From assembly GCA_041622675.1 (NCBI GenBank), contig JBFJYH010000019.1, positions 1-45,566 on the forward strand: DNA of 45,566 bases, in the 5' to 3' direction. The translations under genes and the position numbers were made by a program. This document shows positions 1 through 8,003 of this stretch, one piece after another; position 1 is the stretch's first letter; every line of letters begins with the position of its first letter. The DNA comes from Reddybacter sp041622675 (lineage in GTDB: Bacteria > Pseudomonadota > Gammaproteobacteria > Pseudomonadales > Porticoccaceae). A model generated the notes under the pieces. The model saw only the letters and a list, made by a program, of their open reading frames with translations, searched no databases and was not told the origin of the DNA.

Positions 1-678
1 ACCTACGCCAATAAGCCCCCACGCATTCCCACGGTATTTTCCCATCGCGAGGCTAGCGCTGTTCTGGAGCAGCTCGAAGGTCGGCATTATGTGATGGCCG
101 CTTTACTGTACGGCGCTGGCTTGAGGGTAATGGAGTGCGTGCGCTTGCGTATCAAGGATGTCGATTTCAATTTGAAACAACTGGTGGTTCGCAATGGCAA
201 AGGGAATAAAGACCGTGTGACGCCGCTACCTGAAAAAATCATTCCATTTTTACAGCAAGCTATTGAGCAAGCACAAAAGTTACATGTCTACGACCTTTCC
301 GAAGGCTATGGCGAAGTTTATTTACCCTATGCCCTTAGCCGCAAGTACCCTAATGCCGCGACAGAACTGGCGTGGCAGTATGTGTTTCCAGCCAGGCAGC
401 GTGCTGTTGACCCGCGTTCTGAGATTGTGCGGCGCCACCATATTGGCGAGCAGTCGTTGCAAAGAGCCGTGAAGCGAGCAATAAAGCAGGCTGGCATTTA
501 TAAGCAAGCCAGCTGTCATACGTTTCGCCACAGTTTTGCAACGCGCCTGCTGGAGATGAATTACGATATTCGCACGGTACAAACGCTATTGGGCCATGCC
601 GATGTCAAAACAACGGAGATTTACACTCATGTTGTTGGTCGGGGCGCATTGGCGGTGACATCGCCATTGGATATTTAG
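1..678 (+). CDS. intI: Integron integrase IntI (tyrosine recombinase), 5' end cut by window edge
   Basis: This site-specific recombinase captures and shuffles gene cassettes at attI and attC sites. The frame is open from base 1, so the N-terminal SAM-like part lies outside the window; about 225 residues remain. The tyrosine-recombinase catalytic set is visible: the first arginine in LLYGAGLRVMECVRL, the box II motif CHTFRHSFATRLLE, the LLGH motif, and the nucleophile tyrosine in TTEIYTHV. The segment NAATELAWQYVFPA matches the extra helix that separates IntI from XerC/XerD, which is the main reason for calling it an integron integrase. It runs convergently towards prpF. In integrons attI lies beside the 5' end of intI, so any cassette array would be to the left of this window. 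Family is firm; activity cannot be judged without the N-terminus. Confidence 0.93.
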   Translation, partial: TYANKPPRIPTVFSHREASAVLEQLEGRHYVMAALLYGAGLRVMECVRLRIKDVDFNLKQLVVRNGKGNKDRVTPLPEKIIPFLQQAIEQAQKLHVYDLSEGYGEVYLPYALSRKYPNAATELAWQYVFPARQRAVDPRSEIVRRHHIGEQSLQRAVKRAIKQAGIYKQASCHTFRHSFATRLLEMNYDIRTVQTLLGHADVKTTEIYTHVVGRGALAVTSPLDI

Positions 679-769
679 TACCTTTTTATTGCTCATCGCA
701 ATAGCGCTTTTACATGCATAGAGCATGGCCAACGCATAACCAAAACGTTATACAGCCCTCGAGAAAAAC

Positions 770-1948
770 CTAAATCACATCCCCAGGCACCCTCACCCAC
801 CCTTCCATCAGCACCCTGGCACTACGACTCATACTCGCTTTATTCACCACCCACTCGCCATCAACCTGACTAGCTTGTGCGCCGACTTTCAAGGTGCCCG
901 AGGGATGCCCAAAACGCACGGCATCACGATCTACACCGCCCGCGGCGAGATTCACCAAGGTACCGGGAATAGCTGCGGCAGTACCTATGGCGACGGCGGC
1001 GGTGCCCATCATGGCGTGGTGGAGCTTGCCCATTGATAGCGCCCGCACTTGCAGGTCGATATCGGCGGCCGTGATTGCTTTACCACTAGATGAAACATAG
1101 TCACAAGGCGGTGCGACAAAGGCCACTTTTGGCGTGTGCTGGCGGGCGGCGGCTTCTTCGACGTCTTTGATCAAACCCATGCGAATCGCGCCGTGGGCAC
1201 GGATGGTTTCAAAGCGTGTCAGCGCAGCGGGATCACCATTAATGGCTTCCTGCAATTCAGCACCGGTGTAACCAATTTCGTCGGCATTTAAAAAGATGGT
1301 GGGAATGCCGGCATTAATCATGGTGGCTTTAAAAGTACCGATGCCCGGTACGTCCAGCTCGTCAACGACATTGCCGGTGGGGAACATCGCGCCGTCGCCG
1401 TCGGCGGGGTCGATAAAATCAACCTGCACTTCAGCGGCTGGAAAGGTGACGCCGTCGAGTTCAAAATCACCGGTTTCCTGCACTTCTCCGGCTGTCATCG
1501 GCACGTGGGCGACGATGGTTTTTTCGATATTGGCCTGCCAGATACGGATCACAGCGATACCGTCTGCAGGGACACGTGCCGCATCAACCAGACCATTACT
1601 GATGGCAAAGGCACCGACCGCCGCCGTGAGGTTGCCGCAGTTACCGCTCCAGTCGACAAAGGCTTTGTCGATGGCAACTTGACCAAAGAGGTAGTCAACG
1701 TCGTGATCCGCTTTTTCACTTTTCGCGAGAATCACCGTTTTACTGGTGCTGGATGTCGCGCCGCCCATGCCGTCAGTCTGCTTGCCGTAGGGGTCGGGGC
1801 TGCCAATAACACGCAGCAACAAGGCATCGCGTGCATCGCCGGCAACCTGTGCCGCTTTCGGCAGGTCTAGCAAGCTAAAAAATACACCTTTGCTGGTACC
1901 GCCGCGCATATAGGTTGCGGGGACTTTAATTTGGGGAGCATGTGCCAT
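770..1948 (-). CDS. prpF: 2-methylaconitate cis-trans isomerase PrpF
   Basis: PrpF isomerises trans-2-methylaconitate made by AcnD to the cis form, completing the AcnD-dependent branch of the methylcitrate cycle for propionyl-CoA breakdown in the cytosol. The 392-residue product starts MAHAPQIKVPATYMRGGTSK, with the family's N-terminal RGGTSKGVFF motif, and has the internal GGATSSTSK and WSGNCGNLTAAVGAFAI stretches typical of PrpF. Length matches the family (about 390 to 397 residues). It is the last gene of the prp operon, 117 bases after acnD, in a region containing a 10-bp inverted repeat. The ATG at 1948 follows an AGGAAAAAACCC-like leader, a fair ribosome site. Confidence 0.96.
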   Translation of the reverse strand: MAHAPQIKVPATYMRGGTSKGVFFSLLDLPKAAQVAGDARDALLLRVIGSPDPYGKQTDGMGGATSSTSKTVILAKSEKADHDVDYLFGQVAIDKAFVDWSGNCGNLTAAVGAFAISNGLVDAARVPADGIAVIRIWQANIEKTIVAHVPMTAGEVQETGDFELDGVTFPAAEVQVDFIDPADGDGAMFPTGNVVDELDVPGIGTFKATMINAGIPTIFLNADEIGYTGAELQEAINGDPAALTRFETIRAHGAIRMGLIKDVEEAAARQHTPKVAFVAPPCDYVSSSGKAITAADIDLQVRALSMGKLHHAMMGTAAVAIGTAAAIPGTLVNLAAGGVDRDAVRFGHPSGTLKVGAQASQVDGEWVVNKASMSRSARVLMEGWVRVPGDVI

Positions 1949-2009
1949 GGGTTTTTTCCTAACTGTTAAGAGGGCTAGAATCTAAGGTGATCTAAGGAGC
2001 TAGAACCGT

Positions 2010-2048
2010 TGTCACACCCATGCTGAGGACTTCAACAAGGGTGTGACA
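2010..2048 (-). repeat. 10-bp perfect inverted repeat between acnD and prpF
   Basis: TGTCACACCC (2010-2019) and GGGTGTGACA (2039-2048) are perfect inverted copies separated by 19 bases. In the prp mRNA they would fold into a stem just after the acnD stop codon. No T-run follows, so this is not a classical terminator. It could act as a transcript-stabilising or processing hairpin, or as a protein-binding site. The arms share TCACAC/GTGTGA with the repeat upstream of acnD. Confidence 0.55.
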
Positions 2049-2065
2049 GGCTTTGTGCGAAGGCG

Positions 2066-4660
2066 CTAGTTGGCCGCTGAAGACTCTAAAAAGTCCTGAG
2101 CAAAGCGCTGCAATACACCACCGGCTTCGTACACTAACACTTCTTCGGCGGTATCGAGGCGACAGATCACCGGCACATCGACACTCTCACCATTGGTACG
2201 GTTAATGCGCAAAGTTAGCTCTGCCCGGGGGCTGGCTTTACCAATTACATCAAAGGTTTCGGTGCCGTCAATAGCGTAGGTTTTACGATTTTCACCCGCT
2301 TTAAACTGCAGCGGCATGACACCCATGCCCACCAAGTTGGTGCGGTGAATACGCTCAAAGCCCTCAGCAACAATCGCTTCGACACCGGCCAGACGTACAC
2401 CTTTGGCCGCCCAGTCGCGTGATGAACCCTGACCGTAGTCGGCACCGGCAACAATAATCAGCGGCTGCTTGCGCTCCATATAGGTTTCAATGGCTTCCCA
2501 CATACGGCTAACTTTGCCTTCGGGCTCAATACGCGTTAGCGAACCCTGTTTGGTTTCGCCGTTTTCCTGCACCATTTCGTTAAACAATTTGGGGTTGGCA
2601 AAGGTCGCGCGCTGGGCCGTTAAGTGGTCACCTCGGTGGGTGGCGTAGGAGTTAAAGTCTTCCTCTGGCAGGCCCATTTTGTCGAGGTAGGCACCGGCAG
2701 CACTGTTGAGCTGTATGGCATTCGATGGGGACAAGTGATCGGTTGTGATGTTGTCACCCAGCACGGCCAAGGGGCGCATGCCTTTCATGGTGCGCTCACC
2801 CGCGAGTGCGCCTTCCCAATAGGGGGGACGACGAATGTAGGTGGTTTGGGGTCGCCAGTCGTAGAGAGGGCTAATCTGCTCGCCCGCCTCTTCCGTAAGA
2901 TCAAACATGGGGATGTAGATATCGCGAAACTGCTGGGGTTTAACGCTAGCCGCCAAAATCTCATCGATCTCTTCATCACTGGGCCAAATATCTTTCAGGG
3001 TAATGTCGTTACCGTTTTGGTCTTGGCCCAAGGCATCTTTTTCAATATCGAAGCGAATAGTGCCGGCAATAGCATAGGCAACCACCAGTGGTGGCGAAGC
3101 CAAAAATGCCTGCTTGGCATGGGGATGAATACGACCATCAAAGTTACGGTTGCCCGACAACACGGCGGTTGCGTACAAATCCCTGTCGATTATTTCTTGC
3201 TGAATCACTGGGTCGAGGGCACCACTCATACCGTTACAGGTGGTACAGGCAAAGCCGACAATGCCAAAACCCAGCTGCTCGAGTTCAGGCAGCAGATCAG
3301 CTTCTTCCATATAGGACTGAACCACTTTTGAACCCGGCGCAAAAGAGGTTTTCACCCAGGGCTTGCGAGTTAAACCCAGTTTGTTGGCGTTGCGGGCAAT
3401 CAAACCTGCGGCAATAACATTGCGCGGGTTACTGGTATTGGTACAGCTGGTGATGGCGGCGATAATCACTGCGCCATCGGGCATTAAGCCCTCTTCGTTT
3501 TCAACCACACCTGAGATGCCACGGGCGGCCAGCTCTGAGGTTGGCACGCGGGCATGGGGGTTGGACGGGCCAGCAATAGTCCGTACCACGCTCGACAAAT
3601 CAAAAGTCAATACGCGGGGGTATTCGGCATTTTTCAGGCTGTCAGCCCAGAGGCCGGTTTGCTTGGCATAGGTTTCAACCAGCTTCACTTGCTCGGCCTC
3701 GCGCCCGGTGAGGGTCAAGTAGTCAATGGTCTGCTGGTCGATGTAGAACATCGCAGCAGAGGCGCCAAATTCGGGCGTCATATTGGAGATAGTCGCGCGG
3801 TCACCCAGGCTCAAACTCGCCGCACCTTCACCGAAAAATTCAAGGTAAGAGGAAACGACTTTTTCATTGCGCAGAAATTCGGTGAGCGCCAGCACGATGT
3901 CGGTAGCGGTAATACCGGGCTGGGGCTTGCCGGTCAGCTCGACGCCGATAATGTCGGGTAGGCGCATATAGGAGGGTCGACCCAGCATCACTGTCTCAGC
4001 TTCAAGACCACCGACACCCAGGGCAATAACACCCAGGGCATCGACGTGGGGAGTATGGCTGTCGGTACCCACCAGCGTATCGGGAAAGGCCACGCCATCG
4101 CGAGATTGAATCACCGGCGACATTTTCTCCAGATTGATCTGGTGCATGATGCCGTTGCCGGGCTGAATCACGTCGACATTTTTGAAGGCTTTTTTGGTCC
4201 AGTTAATAAAGTGGAAACGGTCATCGTTGCGGCGGTCTTCAATGGCGCGGTTTTTGGCAAAGGCGTCTTTATCAAAACCGGGGGCTTCAACAGCCAATGA
4301 GTGATCGACGATCAACTGGGTTGGCACTACGGGGTTGACTTCAGCGGGGTCGCCCCCTTTGTCGGCAATAGCATCGCGCAGACCGGCGAGATCAACCAGT
4401 GCGGTTTGGCCGAGAATGTCATGGCACACCACCCGCGCCGGGTACCAGGGAAAATCGAGATCTTGCTTGCCTTCAATGATTTGCTTCAGCGAGTCGGTGA
4501 GTACTTCTGGCTCACAGCGACGCACCAGGTTTTCAGCATAAACCCGCGAGACATAGGGCAGCTTGGCGTAGGCGCCAGGCTCGATGGCATCGACAGCTTC
4601 TTGGGTATCGAAAAAATCGAGCTCGGTGCCAGGTAGGGATTTACGGTATTGGGTATTCAT
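2066..4660 (-). CDS. acnD: Fe/S-dependent 2-methylcitrate dehydratase AcnD
   Basis: AcnD is an aconitase-family enzyme that dehydrates 2-methylcitrate to trans-2-methylaconitate and works with PrpF in place of PrpD. The three [4Fe-4S] ligands are visible in ITSCTNTSNP (Cys about 406) and FACTTCNGMSG (Cys about 472 and 475). Other aconitase signatures include VGTDSHTPHVDALG, PGSKVVQSYME and GADYGQGSSRDWAAKG. The start is placed at ATG 4660 (protein MNTQYRKSLPG), with AAAGAG nine bases upstream; the frame also opens at a TTG at 4684, which is less likely. At 864 residues it fits AcnD rather than AcnA (about 890) or AcnB. It lies between prpC and prpF, which settles the role. Confidence 0.96.
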   Translation of the reverse strand: MNTQYRKSLPGTELDFFDTQEAVDAIEPGAYAKLPYVSRVYAENLVRRCEPEVLTDSLKQIIEGKQDLDFPWYPARVVCHDILGQTALVDLAGLRDAIADKGGDPAEVNPVVPTQLIVDHSLAVEAPGFDKDAFAKNRAIEDRRNDDRFHFINWTKKAFKNVDVIQPGNGIMHQINLEKMSPVIQSRDGVAFPDTLVGTDSHTPHVDALGVIALGVGGLEAETVMLGRPSYMRLPDIIGVELTGKPQPGITATDIVLALTEFLRNEKVVSSYLEFFGEGAASLSLGDRATISNMTPEFGASAAMFYIDQQTIDYLTLTGREAEQVKLVETYAKQTGLWADSLKNAEYPRVLTFDLSSVVRTIAGPSNPHARVPTSELAARGISGVVENEEGLMPDGAVIIAAITSCTNTSNPRNVIAAGLIARNANKLGLTRKPWVKTSFAPGSKVVQSYMEEADLLPELEQLGFGIVGFACTTCNGMSGALDPVIQQEIIDRDLYATAVLSGNRNFDGRIHPHAKQAFLASPPLVVAYAIAGTIRFDIEKDALGQDQNGNDITLKDIWPSDEEIDEILAASVKPQQFRDIYIPMFDLTEEAGEQISPLYDWRPQTTYIRRPPYWEGALAGERTMKGMRPLAVLGDNITTDHLSPSNAIQLNSAAGAYLDKMGLPEEDFNSYATHRGDHLTAQRATFANPKLFNEMVQENGETKQGSLTRIEPEGKVSRMWEAIETYMERKQPLIIVAGADYGQGSSRDWAAKGVRLAGVEAIVAEGFERIHRTNLVGMGVMPLQFKAGENRKTYAIDGTETFDVIGKASPRAELTLRINRTNGESVDVPVICRLDTAEEVLVYEAGGVLQRFAQDFLESSAAN

Positions 4661-4685
4661 AATCTCATGCTCTTTATCAAACAAA

Positions 4686-4700
4686 TCACACGAGGTGTGA
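4686..4700 (-). repeat. Short inverted repeat upstream of acnD
   Basis: TCACAC-GAG-GTGTGA is a perfect 6-bp inverted repeat centred 33 bases upstream of the acnD start codon. The same arm sequence occurs in the longer repeat between acnD and prpF. It could be an operator half-site pair or an mRNA hairpin near the ribosome site. No regulator can be assigned from sequence alone. Confidence 0.35.
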
Positions 4701-4718
4701 CCTGTAACTTATTGAAAT

Positions 4719-4752
4719 AAAAAAGGAGCACCGCATATACGGCACTCCTTTT
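4719..4752 (-). terminator. Rho-independent terminator or attenuator after prpC
   Basis: Read on the minus strand, a 13-bp stem (AAAAGGAGTGCCG against CGGTGCTCCTTTT, with two G-U pairs) closes a 6-base loop and runs into TTATTT. It sits 32 bases after the prpC stop and about 60 bases before acnD. It lies inside the prp operon, so it should reduce rather than abolish acnD-prpF transcription, unless acnD has its own promoter. Confidence 0.75.
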
Positions 4753-4783
4753 CGCTAGACGATCAAGCAGCAGAGCCGTGTAA

Positions 4784-5908
4784 TTAACGCTCGGTGATCG
4801 CCGGCACAGGGCGCATATCCGGCCCTGTGTACTCGGCACTGGGGCGAATAATACGGTTGTCTGCGCGCTGCTCAAAGACGTGGGCGGCCCAACCGGTAAG
4901 GCGAGACATCACAAAAATCGGGGTAAACAATTTAGTGGGAATGCCCATGAAGTGATAGGCCGAAGCGTGGAAGAAATCAGCATTACAGAACAGCTTCTTC
5001 TCGCGCCACATGACCTCTTCACAACGAACAGATACCGGATAAAGGACGGTGTCACCAACATCTTTACCGAGTTTCTCAGCCCACTCTTTGATGATGGCAT
5101 TGCGGGGATCGGAGTCGGCATAAATGGCGTGCCCAAAGCCCATGATTTTATCTTTGCGCGCCAACATGCCCATCATTTCTTCTTCAGCGTTTTCGGGGCT
5201 GGTGAAGCCTTCGATCATATCCATGGCCGCTTCGTTGGCACCGCCGTGTAGTGGGCCACGCAGGCTGCCAATGGCTGCTGTCACACAGGAATGCAGATCA
5301 GACAGGGTTGAGGCACAAACCCGAGCGGTAAACGTCGAGGCGTTAAACTCGTGCTCGGCGTAGAGAATCAGTGAAACATTCATCACGCGCTCGTGTAGCT
5401 CGTTGGGTTTTTCGCCACGCAGCATGTGCAAGAAGTGGCCGCCGATGGACTCATCATCGGTCTCAGTCTCAACTTTCACGCCGTCGTGACTGAAACGGTA
5501 CCAGTAGCAAATAATCGATGGGAAGGCTGCCAGTAGTCGATCTGTGGCTGCTTCTTGCTGGGCGAAGTCCGTTTCAGTTTCGAGATTGCCCAAAAAAGAA
5601 CAACCGGTGCGCAGCACGTCCATGGGGTGTGCTTCAGCGGGGATGCGCTCCAGTACATCTTTCAGGGCCTGGGGCAAACCGCGCAGACCTTTGAGCGTTG
5701 TGCGGTAGGCGTCGAGCTCTGCTTGCGTGGGCAGTGCGCCCTTTAAAATTAGGTGGGCGACTTCTTCAAATACACAGTTTTCAGCCAGGTCTTTAACGTC
5801 GTAACCGCGATAGGTTAAGCCAGAGCCCTCTTTACCGACGGTTGATAATGCTGTTTTACCGGCCACCTGACCGCGTAGGCCTGCGCCTGAAAGTACTTTA
5901 GTTGCCAT
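4784..5908 (-). CDS. prpC: 2-methylcitrate synthase PrpC
   Basis: PrpC condenses propionyl-CoA with oxaloacetate to give 2-methylcitrate, the first step of the methylcitrate cycle. The citrate-synthase catalytic residues are seen at His221 (GPLHGGANEAAM), His260 (MGFGHAIY) and Asp311 (NADFFHASAYH). The last motif and the 374-residue length favour methylcitrate synthase over the about 430-residue GltA. The ATG at 5908 has GAGGG upstream on the minus strand. The gene follows prpB by 120 bases and is followed by a hairpin terminator before acnD. Confidence 0.96.
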   Translation of the reverse strand: MATKVLSGAGLRGQVAGKTALSTVGKEGSGLTYRGYDVKDLAENCVFEEVAHLILKGALPTQAELDAYRTTLKGLRGLPQALKDVLERIPAEAHPMDVLRTGCSFLGNLETETDFAQQEAATDRLLAAFPSIICYWYRFSHDGVKVETETDDESIGGHFLHMLRGEKPNELHERVMNVSLILYAEHEFNASTFTARVCASTLSDLHSCVTAAIGSLRGPLHGGANEAAMDMIEGFTSPENAEEEMMGMLARKDKIMGFGHAIYADSDPRNAIIKEWAEKLGKDVGDTVLYPVSVRCEEVMWREKKLFCNADFFHASAYHFMGIPTKLFTPIFVMSRLTGWAAHVFEQRADNRIIRPSAEYTGPDMRPVPAITER

Positions 5909-6028
5909 GTTCTATTCCCTCTACTATTGATCAGTGCGAGTTATTCTCGAACTCAATTTAACTGCCAAACACCATGATAAAACACATTAATAAAGTGATT
6001 TAACCTGTTGTTTTAAAATTAGTTTAAC

Positions 6029-6919
6029 CTATTTATTTTTTCCTTGGGCAAACAAGCTATCGAGCTTTTGCTCATATTCGTGGTAGCCGAGGTAGTCGTA
6101 TAACTCCATGCGAGTTTGCATGGTATCGACGACGGCCTTTTGATCACCCTCCTCCAGAATACTGGTGTAAACACGCTCCGCCGCCTTGTTCATGGCGCGG
6201 AAAGCAGACAGTGGGTAGAGCACCATATCGACACCCCACTCGCCCAGCTCGGCCTTATTGTACAGCGGAGTTTGTCCAAACTCCGTAATATTTGCCAGCA
6301 GGGGAACATCTATCGCGGCACTAAAGGCGCGGTAGTGTTCCTCTTCATTCACTGCTTCAGCAAAGATACCGTCAGCGCCAGCTTCAACGCAGGCCTGAGC
6401 TCGCTCAATAGCACTCTCCAGCCCTTCCTGGGCAAAGGCATCGGTACGCGCCATAATGAAAAAACTCTCATCGGTGCGGGCATCGACGGCGGCTTTTACA
6501 CGATCAACCATTTCCTCCTGACTGACGATTTCTTTGTTGGGGCGATGGCCACAGCGCTTTTGCGCAATTTGATCTTCAATATGCACAGCTGCGGCACCGG
6601 CACGAATCATGTCTTTCACGGTACGGGTAATGTTAAACGCCCCACCCCAGCCGGTGTCAATATCGACCAACAGCGGCACTTCAACCGCAGCGGTAATACG
6701 GCGCACGTCTTCCAGCACATCGTTGAGGCTGGTCATACCCAGATCGGGTAAACCGTAGGAGGCATTGGCAACACCGCCACCAGACAGGTAAATGGCTTTG
6801 TGACCAATCTGCTCGGCCATCATTGCACAGTAGGGGTTGATAGTACCGAGAATTTGCAGGGGTTTGTTTTCAACCAGCGCTTTGCGAAAGCGAGCACCGG
6901 GGGTTAATGCTGTAGCCAT
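6029..6919 (-). CDS. prpB: 2-methylisocitrate lyase PrpB
   Basis: PrpB cleaves 2-methylisocitrate to pyruvate and succinate, the final step of the cycle. It has the isocitrate-lyase/PEP-mutase fold signatures: LVDIDTGWGGAFN (Mg2+ region), the catalytic loop QKRCGHRPNKE with Cys123, and IMARTDAFAQEG. The 296-residue length is standard. The ribosome site AGAGGTG lies a few bases before ATG 6919. It lies between the GntR regulator and prpC, 109 bases after the regulator's stop. Confidence 0.97.
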   Translation of the reverse strand: MATALTPGARFRKALVENKPLQILGTINPYCAMMAEQIGHKAIYLSGGGVANASYGLPDLGMTSLNDVLEDVRRITAAVEVPLLVDIDTGWGGAFNITRTVKDMIRAGAAAVHIEDQIAQKRCGHRPNKEIVSQEEMVDRVKAAVDARTDESFFIMARTDAFAQEGLESAIERAQACVEAGADGIFAEAVNEEEHYRAFSAAIDVPLLANITEFGQTPLYNKAELGEWGVDMVLYPLSAFRAMNKAAERVYTSILEEGDQKAVVDTMQTRMELYDYLGYHEYEQKLDSLFAQGKNK

Positions 6920-7021
6920 TTTTCACCTCTCATTGTCGTACGTTGTCTTTATTTTGCCTTTACCTTGAAACTTACTTACTTGAAACTTAATTAACTGTGT
7001 ATTGAATGAGTGACTGGACGC

Positions 7022-7063
7022 TTAGCACTCGACGCGCCACTATTAGTACTCGACGCGCCACTA
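7022..7063. repeat. Tandem 21-bp duplication at the 3' end of prpR
   Basis: Two adjacent 21-base units, 7022-7042 and 7043-7063, differ at one position only (C at 7026, T at 7047). The core ACTCGACGCGCCACTA is identical in both. The rightmost unit contains the stop codon of the GntR regulator, and the other unit lies just downstream of it. The second unit also overlaps a short hairpin, CGCCACT-A-AGTGGCG, at 7056-7070. This looks like a recent local duplication. Confidence 0.85.
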
Positions 7064-7774
7064 AGTGGCGTTAAATGACAAATCGAGTTCATCACCCATT
7101 TGCCGCTCGACGTTTATTCGCGATGCGCGTATGTGCCTGCGCATCAACATCTCCGCCATTTCACCATCGCGATCGGCAATGGCCTGAACAATGTGTCTGT
7201 GTTCACTAAAAGCATCGCTGGCCCGAGGGCTGAGCATGCCAAATTGATAACGATACATTCTCACCTTGGCATAGAGCTCATCACAGAGCAGACGAATTAG
7301 CTCGCGGTTAGCGCTGCCCTTGACCAGACGATAATGAAAATCGAGATCGCCCTCTTTCTGGTAGTAAGCTCGACCCTCTTGTAGCTCACTATTTTGCATG
7401 TGTTCTTCGAGTAGCTGCTGTAACTCACTAATTTCAGCCGCAGTCATATTCTGCGCGGCCAGGCGACAAGCCATGCCTTCCAGGGCTTCTCGCACATGGT
7501 ATATCTCCAGTAGACCATCCACGCTAAGCTCAATAACCCGAGCACCCGCATTGGCCTTACGCGATACCAAGCAGGCCGAGACCAAACGCGCCAGAGCTTC
7601 CCGAACAGTGCTGCGTCCAATTTTGTACTGGCGACTCAGCTCAGCTTCATTGATCTTACTGCCCGCCGCTATCTGACCGTTGATAATATCGCCCCTCAGG
7701 CGATGAAATAAGGTATCGACAGCGGTAGAGGCACTGCTAGCGGAACAATTTGAAGGAGCTATGCGTGTATTCAA
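7061..7774 (-). CDS. GntR/FCD-family transcriptional regulator of the prp operon
   Basis: This is a DNA-binding repressor or activator whose FCD-type C-terminal domain binds a small organic acid, probably a methylcitrate-cycle intermediate. The winged-helix region includes INEAELSRQYKIGRSTVREA; the FCD domain has DLDFHYRLVKGSANRELIRL and the EHRHIV and RRHI metal-site histidines. The frame is open back to 7903, but that longer start would put a promoter and an operator inside the gene. TTG 7774 gives 237 residues (MNTRIAPSN in translation), normal for this family, and lies about 40 bases after the predicted transcription start. The ribosome site is weak, so the exact start is uncertain. As first gene of the prp operon it is probably autoregulated; the inferred ligand is untested. 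Confidence 0.85.
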   Translation of the reverse strand: MNTRIAPSNCSASSASTAVDTLFHRLRGDIINGQIAAGSKINEAELSRQYKIGRSTVREALARLVSACLVSRKANAGARVIELSVDGLLEIYHVREALEGMACRLAAQNMTAAEISELQQLLEEHMQNSELQEGRAYYQKEGDLDFHYRLVKGSANRELIRLLCDELYAKVRMYRYQFGMLSPRASDAFSEHRHIVQAIADRDGEMAEMLMRRHIRASRINVERQMGDELDLSFNAT

Positions 7775-7804
7775 TGGGTTACATCTCGGGCCAACGACCC
7801 AATG

Positions 7805-7815
7805 TTGTCTGACAA
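7805..7815. promoter_or_regulatory. Putative GntR operator 1
   Basis: TTGTCTGACAA is a perfect palindrome around a central base. It matches the TTGTCnGACAA pattern commonly bound by FCD-type GntR regulators. It lies immediately after the predicted transcription start of the prp promoter, a position suited to repression. Its centre is 53 bases, about five helical turns, from operator 2. Confidence 0.7.
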
Positions 7816-7822
7816 GACAGGC

Positions 7823-7851
7823 TTTATACCAATTAACAAACGGGGGTTCAA
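7823..7851 (-). promoter_or_regulatory. Sigma70-type promoter of the prpR-prpBC-acnD-prpF operon
   Basis: On the minus strand a -35 box TTGAAC (7846-7851) and a -10 box TATAAA (7823-7828) are separated by exactly 17 bases. Transcription should start near 7816. The promoter is flanked by two identical GntR-type palindromes, one just upstream of -35 and one at the start point. No other comparably good promoter was seen before prpB. Confidence 0.75.
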
Positions 7852-7856
7852 GGAAG

Positions 7857-7869
7857 ATTGTCTGACAAT
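7857..7869. promoter_or_regulatory. Putative GntR operator 2
   Basis: ATTGTCTGACAAT is a perfect 13-base palindrome around a central base, sharing the 11-base core with operator 1. It lies directly upstream of the -35 box. Paired sites five helical turns apart would allow cooperative binding or looping across the promoter. Confidence 0.7.
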
Positions 7870-7946
7870 AGTAAACCCTTCGATTATTCGATGACTTTGC
7901 CAAAAGTTAACCCTGCATACAAATACGACTTGGCATATGGTTTGAG

Positions 7947-7972
7947 AAAAAAAAAGCCGGCATAATGCCAAC
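7947..7972 (-). terminator. Minus-strand terminator upstream of the prp promoter
   Basis: On the minus strand GTTGGC-ATTAT-GCCGGC (with G-U pairs) is followed by nine T residues. No minus-strand gene ends close by; the nearest upstream one is lolE, ending at 8603 beyond the plus-strand DUF2062 gene. It may insulate the prp promoter from lolCDE read-through. Confidence 0.6.
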
Positions 7973-8003
7973 GCTTATTAACCGAGTCTCTTAACCTAGT
8001 GTA

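Noticed and set aside
687..703. Terminator after the integrase (TATTGC-TCATC-GCAATA)
   Set aside because: Only a 6-bp stem of mostly A-T pairs and a T-run displaced by four bases; too weak to annotate.
679..769. Possible attC or attI-like site after the integrase
   Set aside because: The stretch around AACGCATAACCAAAACGTTATAC has short complementary pieces but does not fit the GTTRRRY/RYYYAAC core sites, and it is at the wrong end of intI.
2624..3331. 235-codon plus-strand frame opposite acnD
   Set aside because: It lies wholly inside acnD on the opposite strand, has no family signature and no ribosome site; a shadow of the high-quality acnD frame.
7775..7903. Longer start for the GntR regulator
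   Set aside because: It would place the prp promoter, and operator 1, inside the coding region and give an N-terminal extension not typical of the family.
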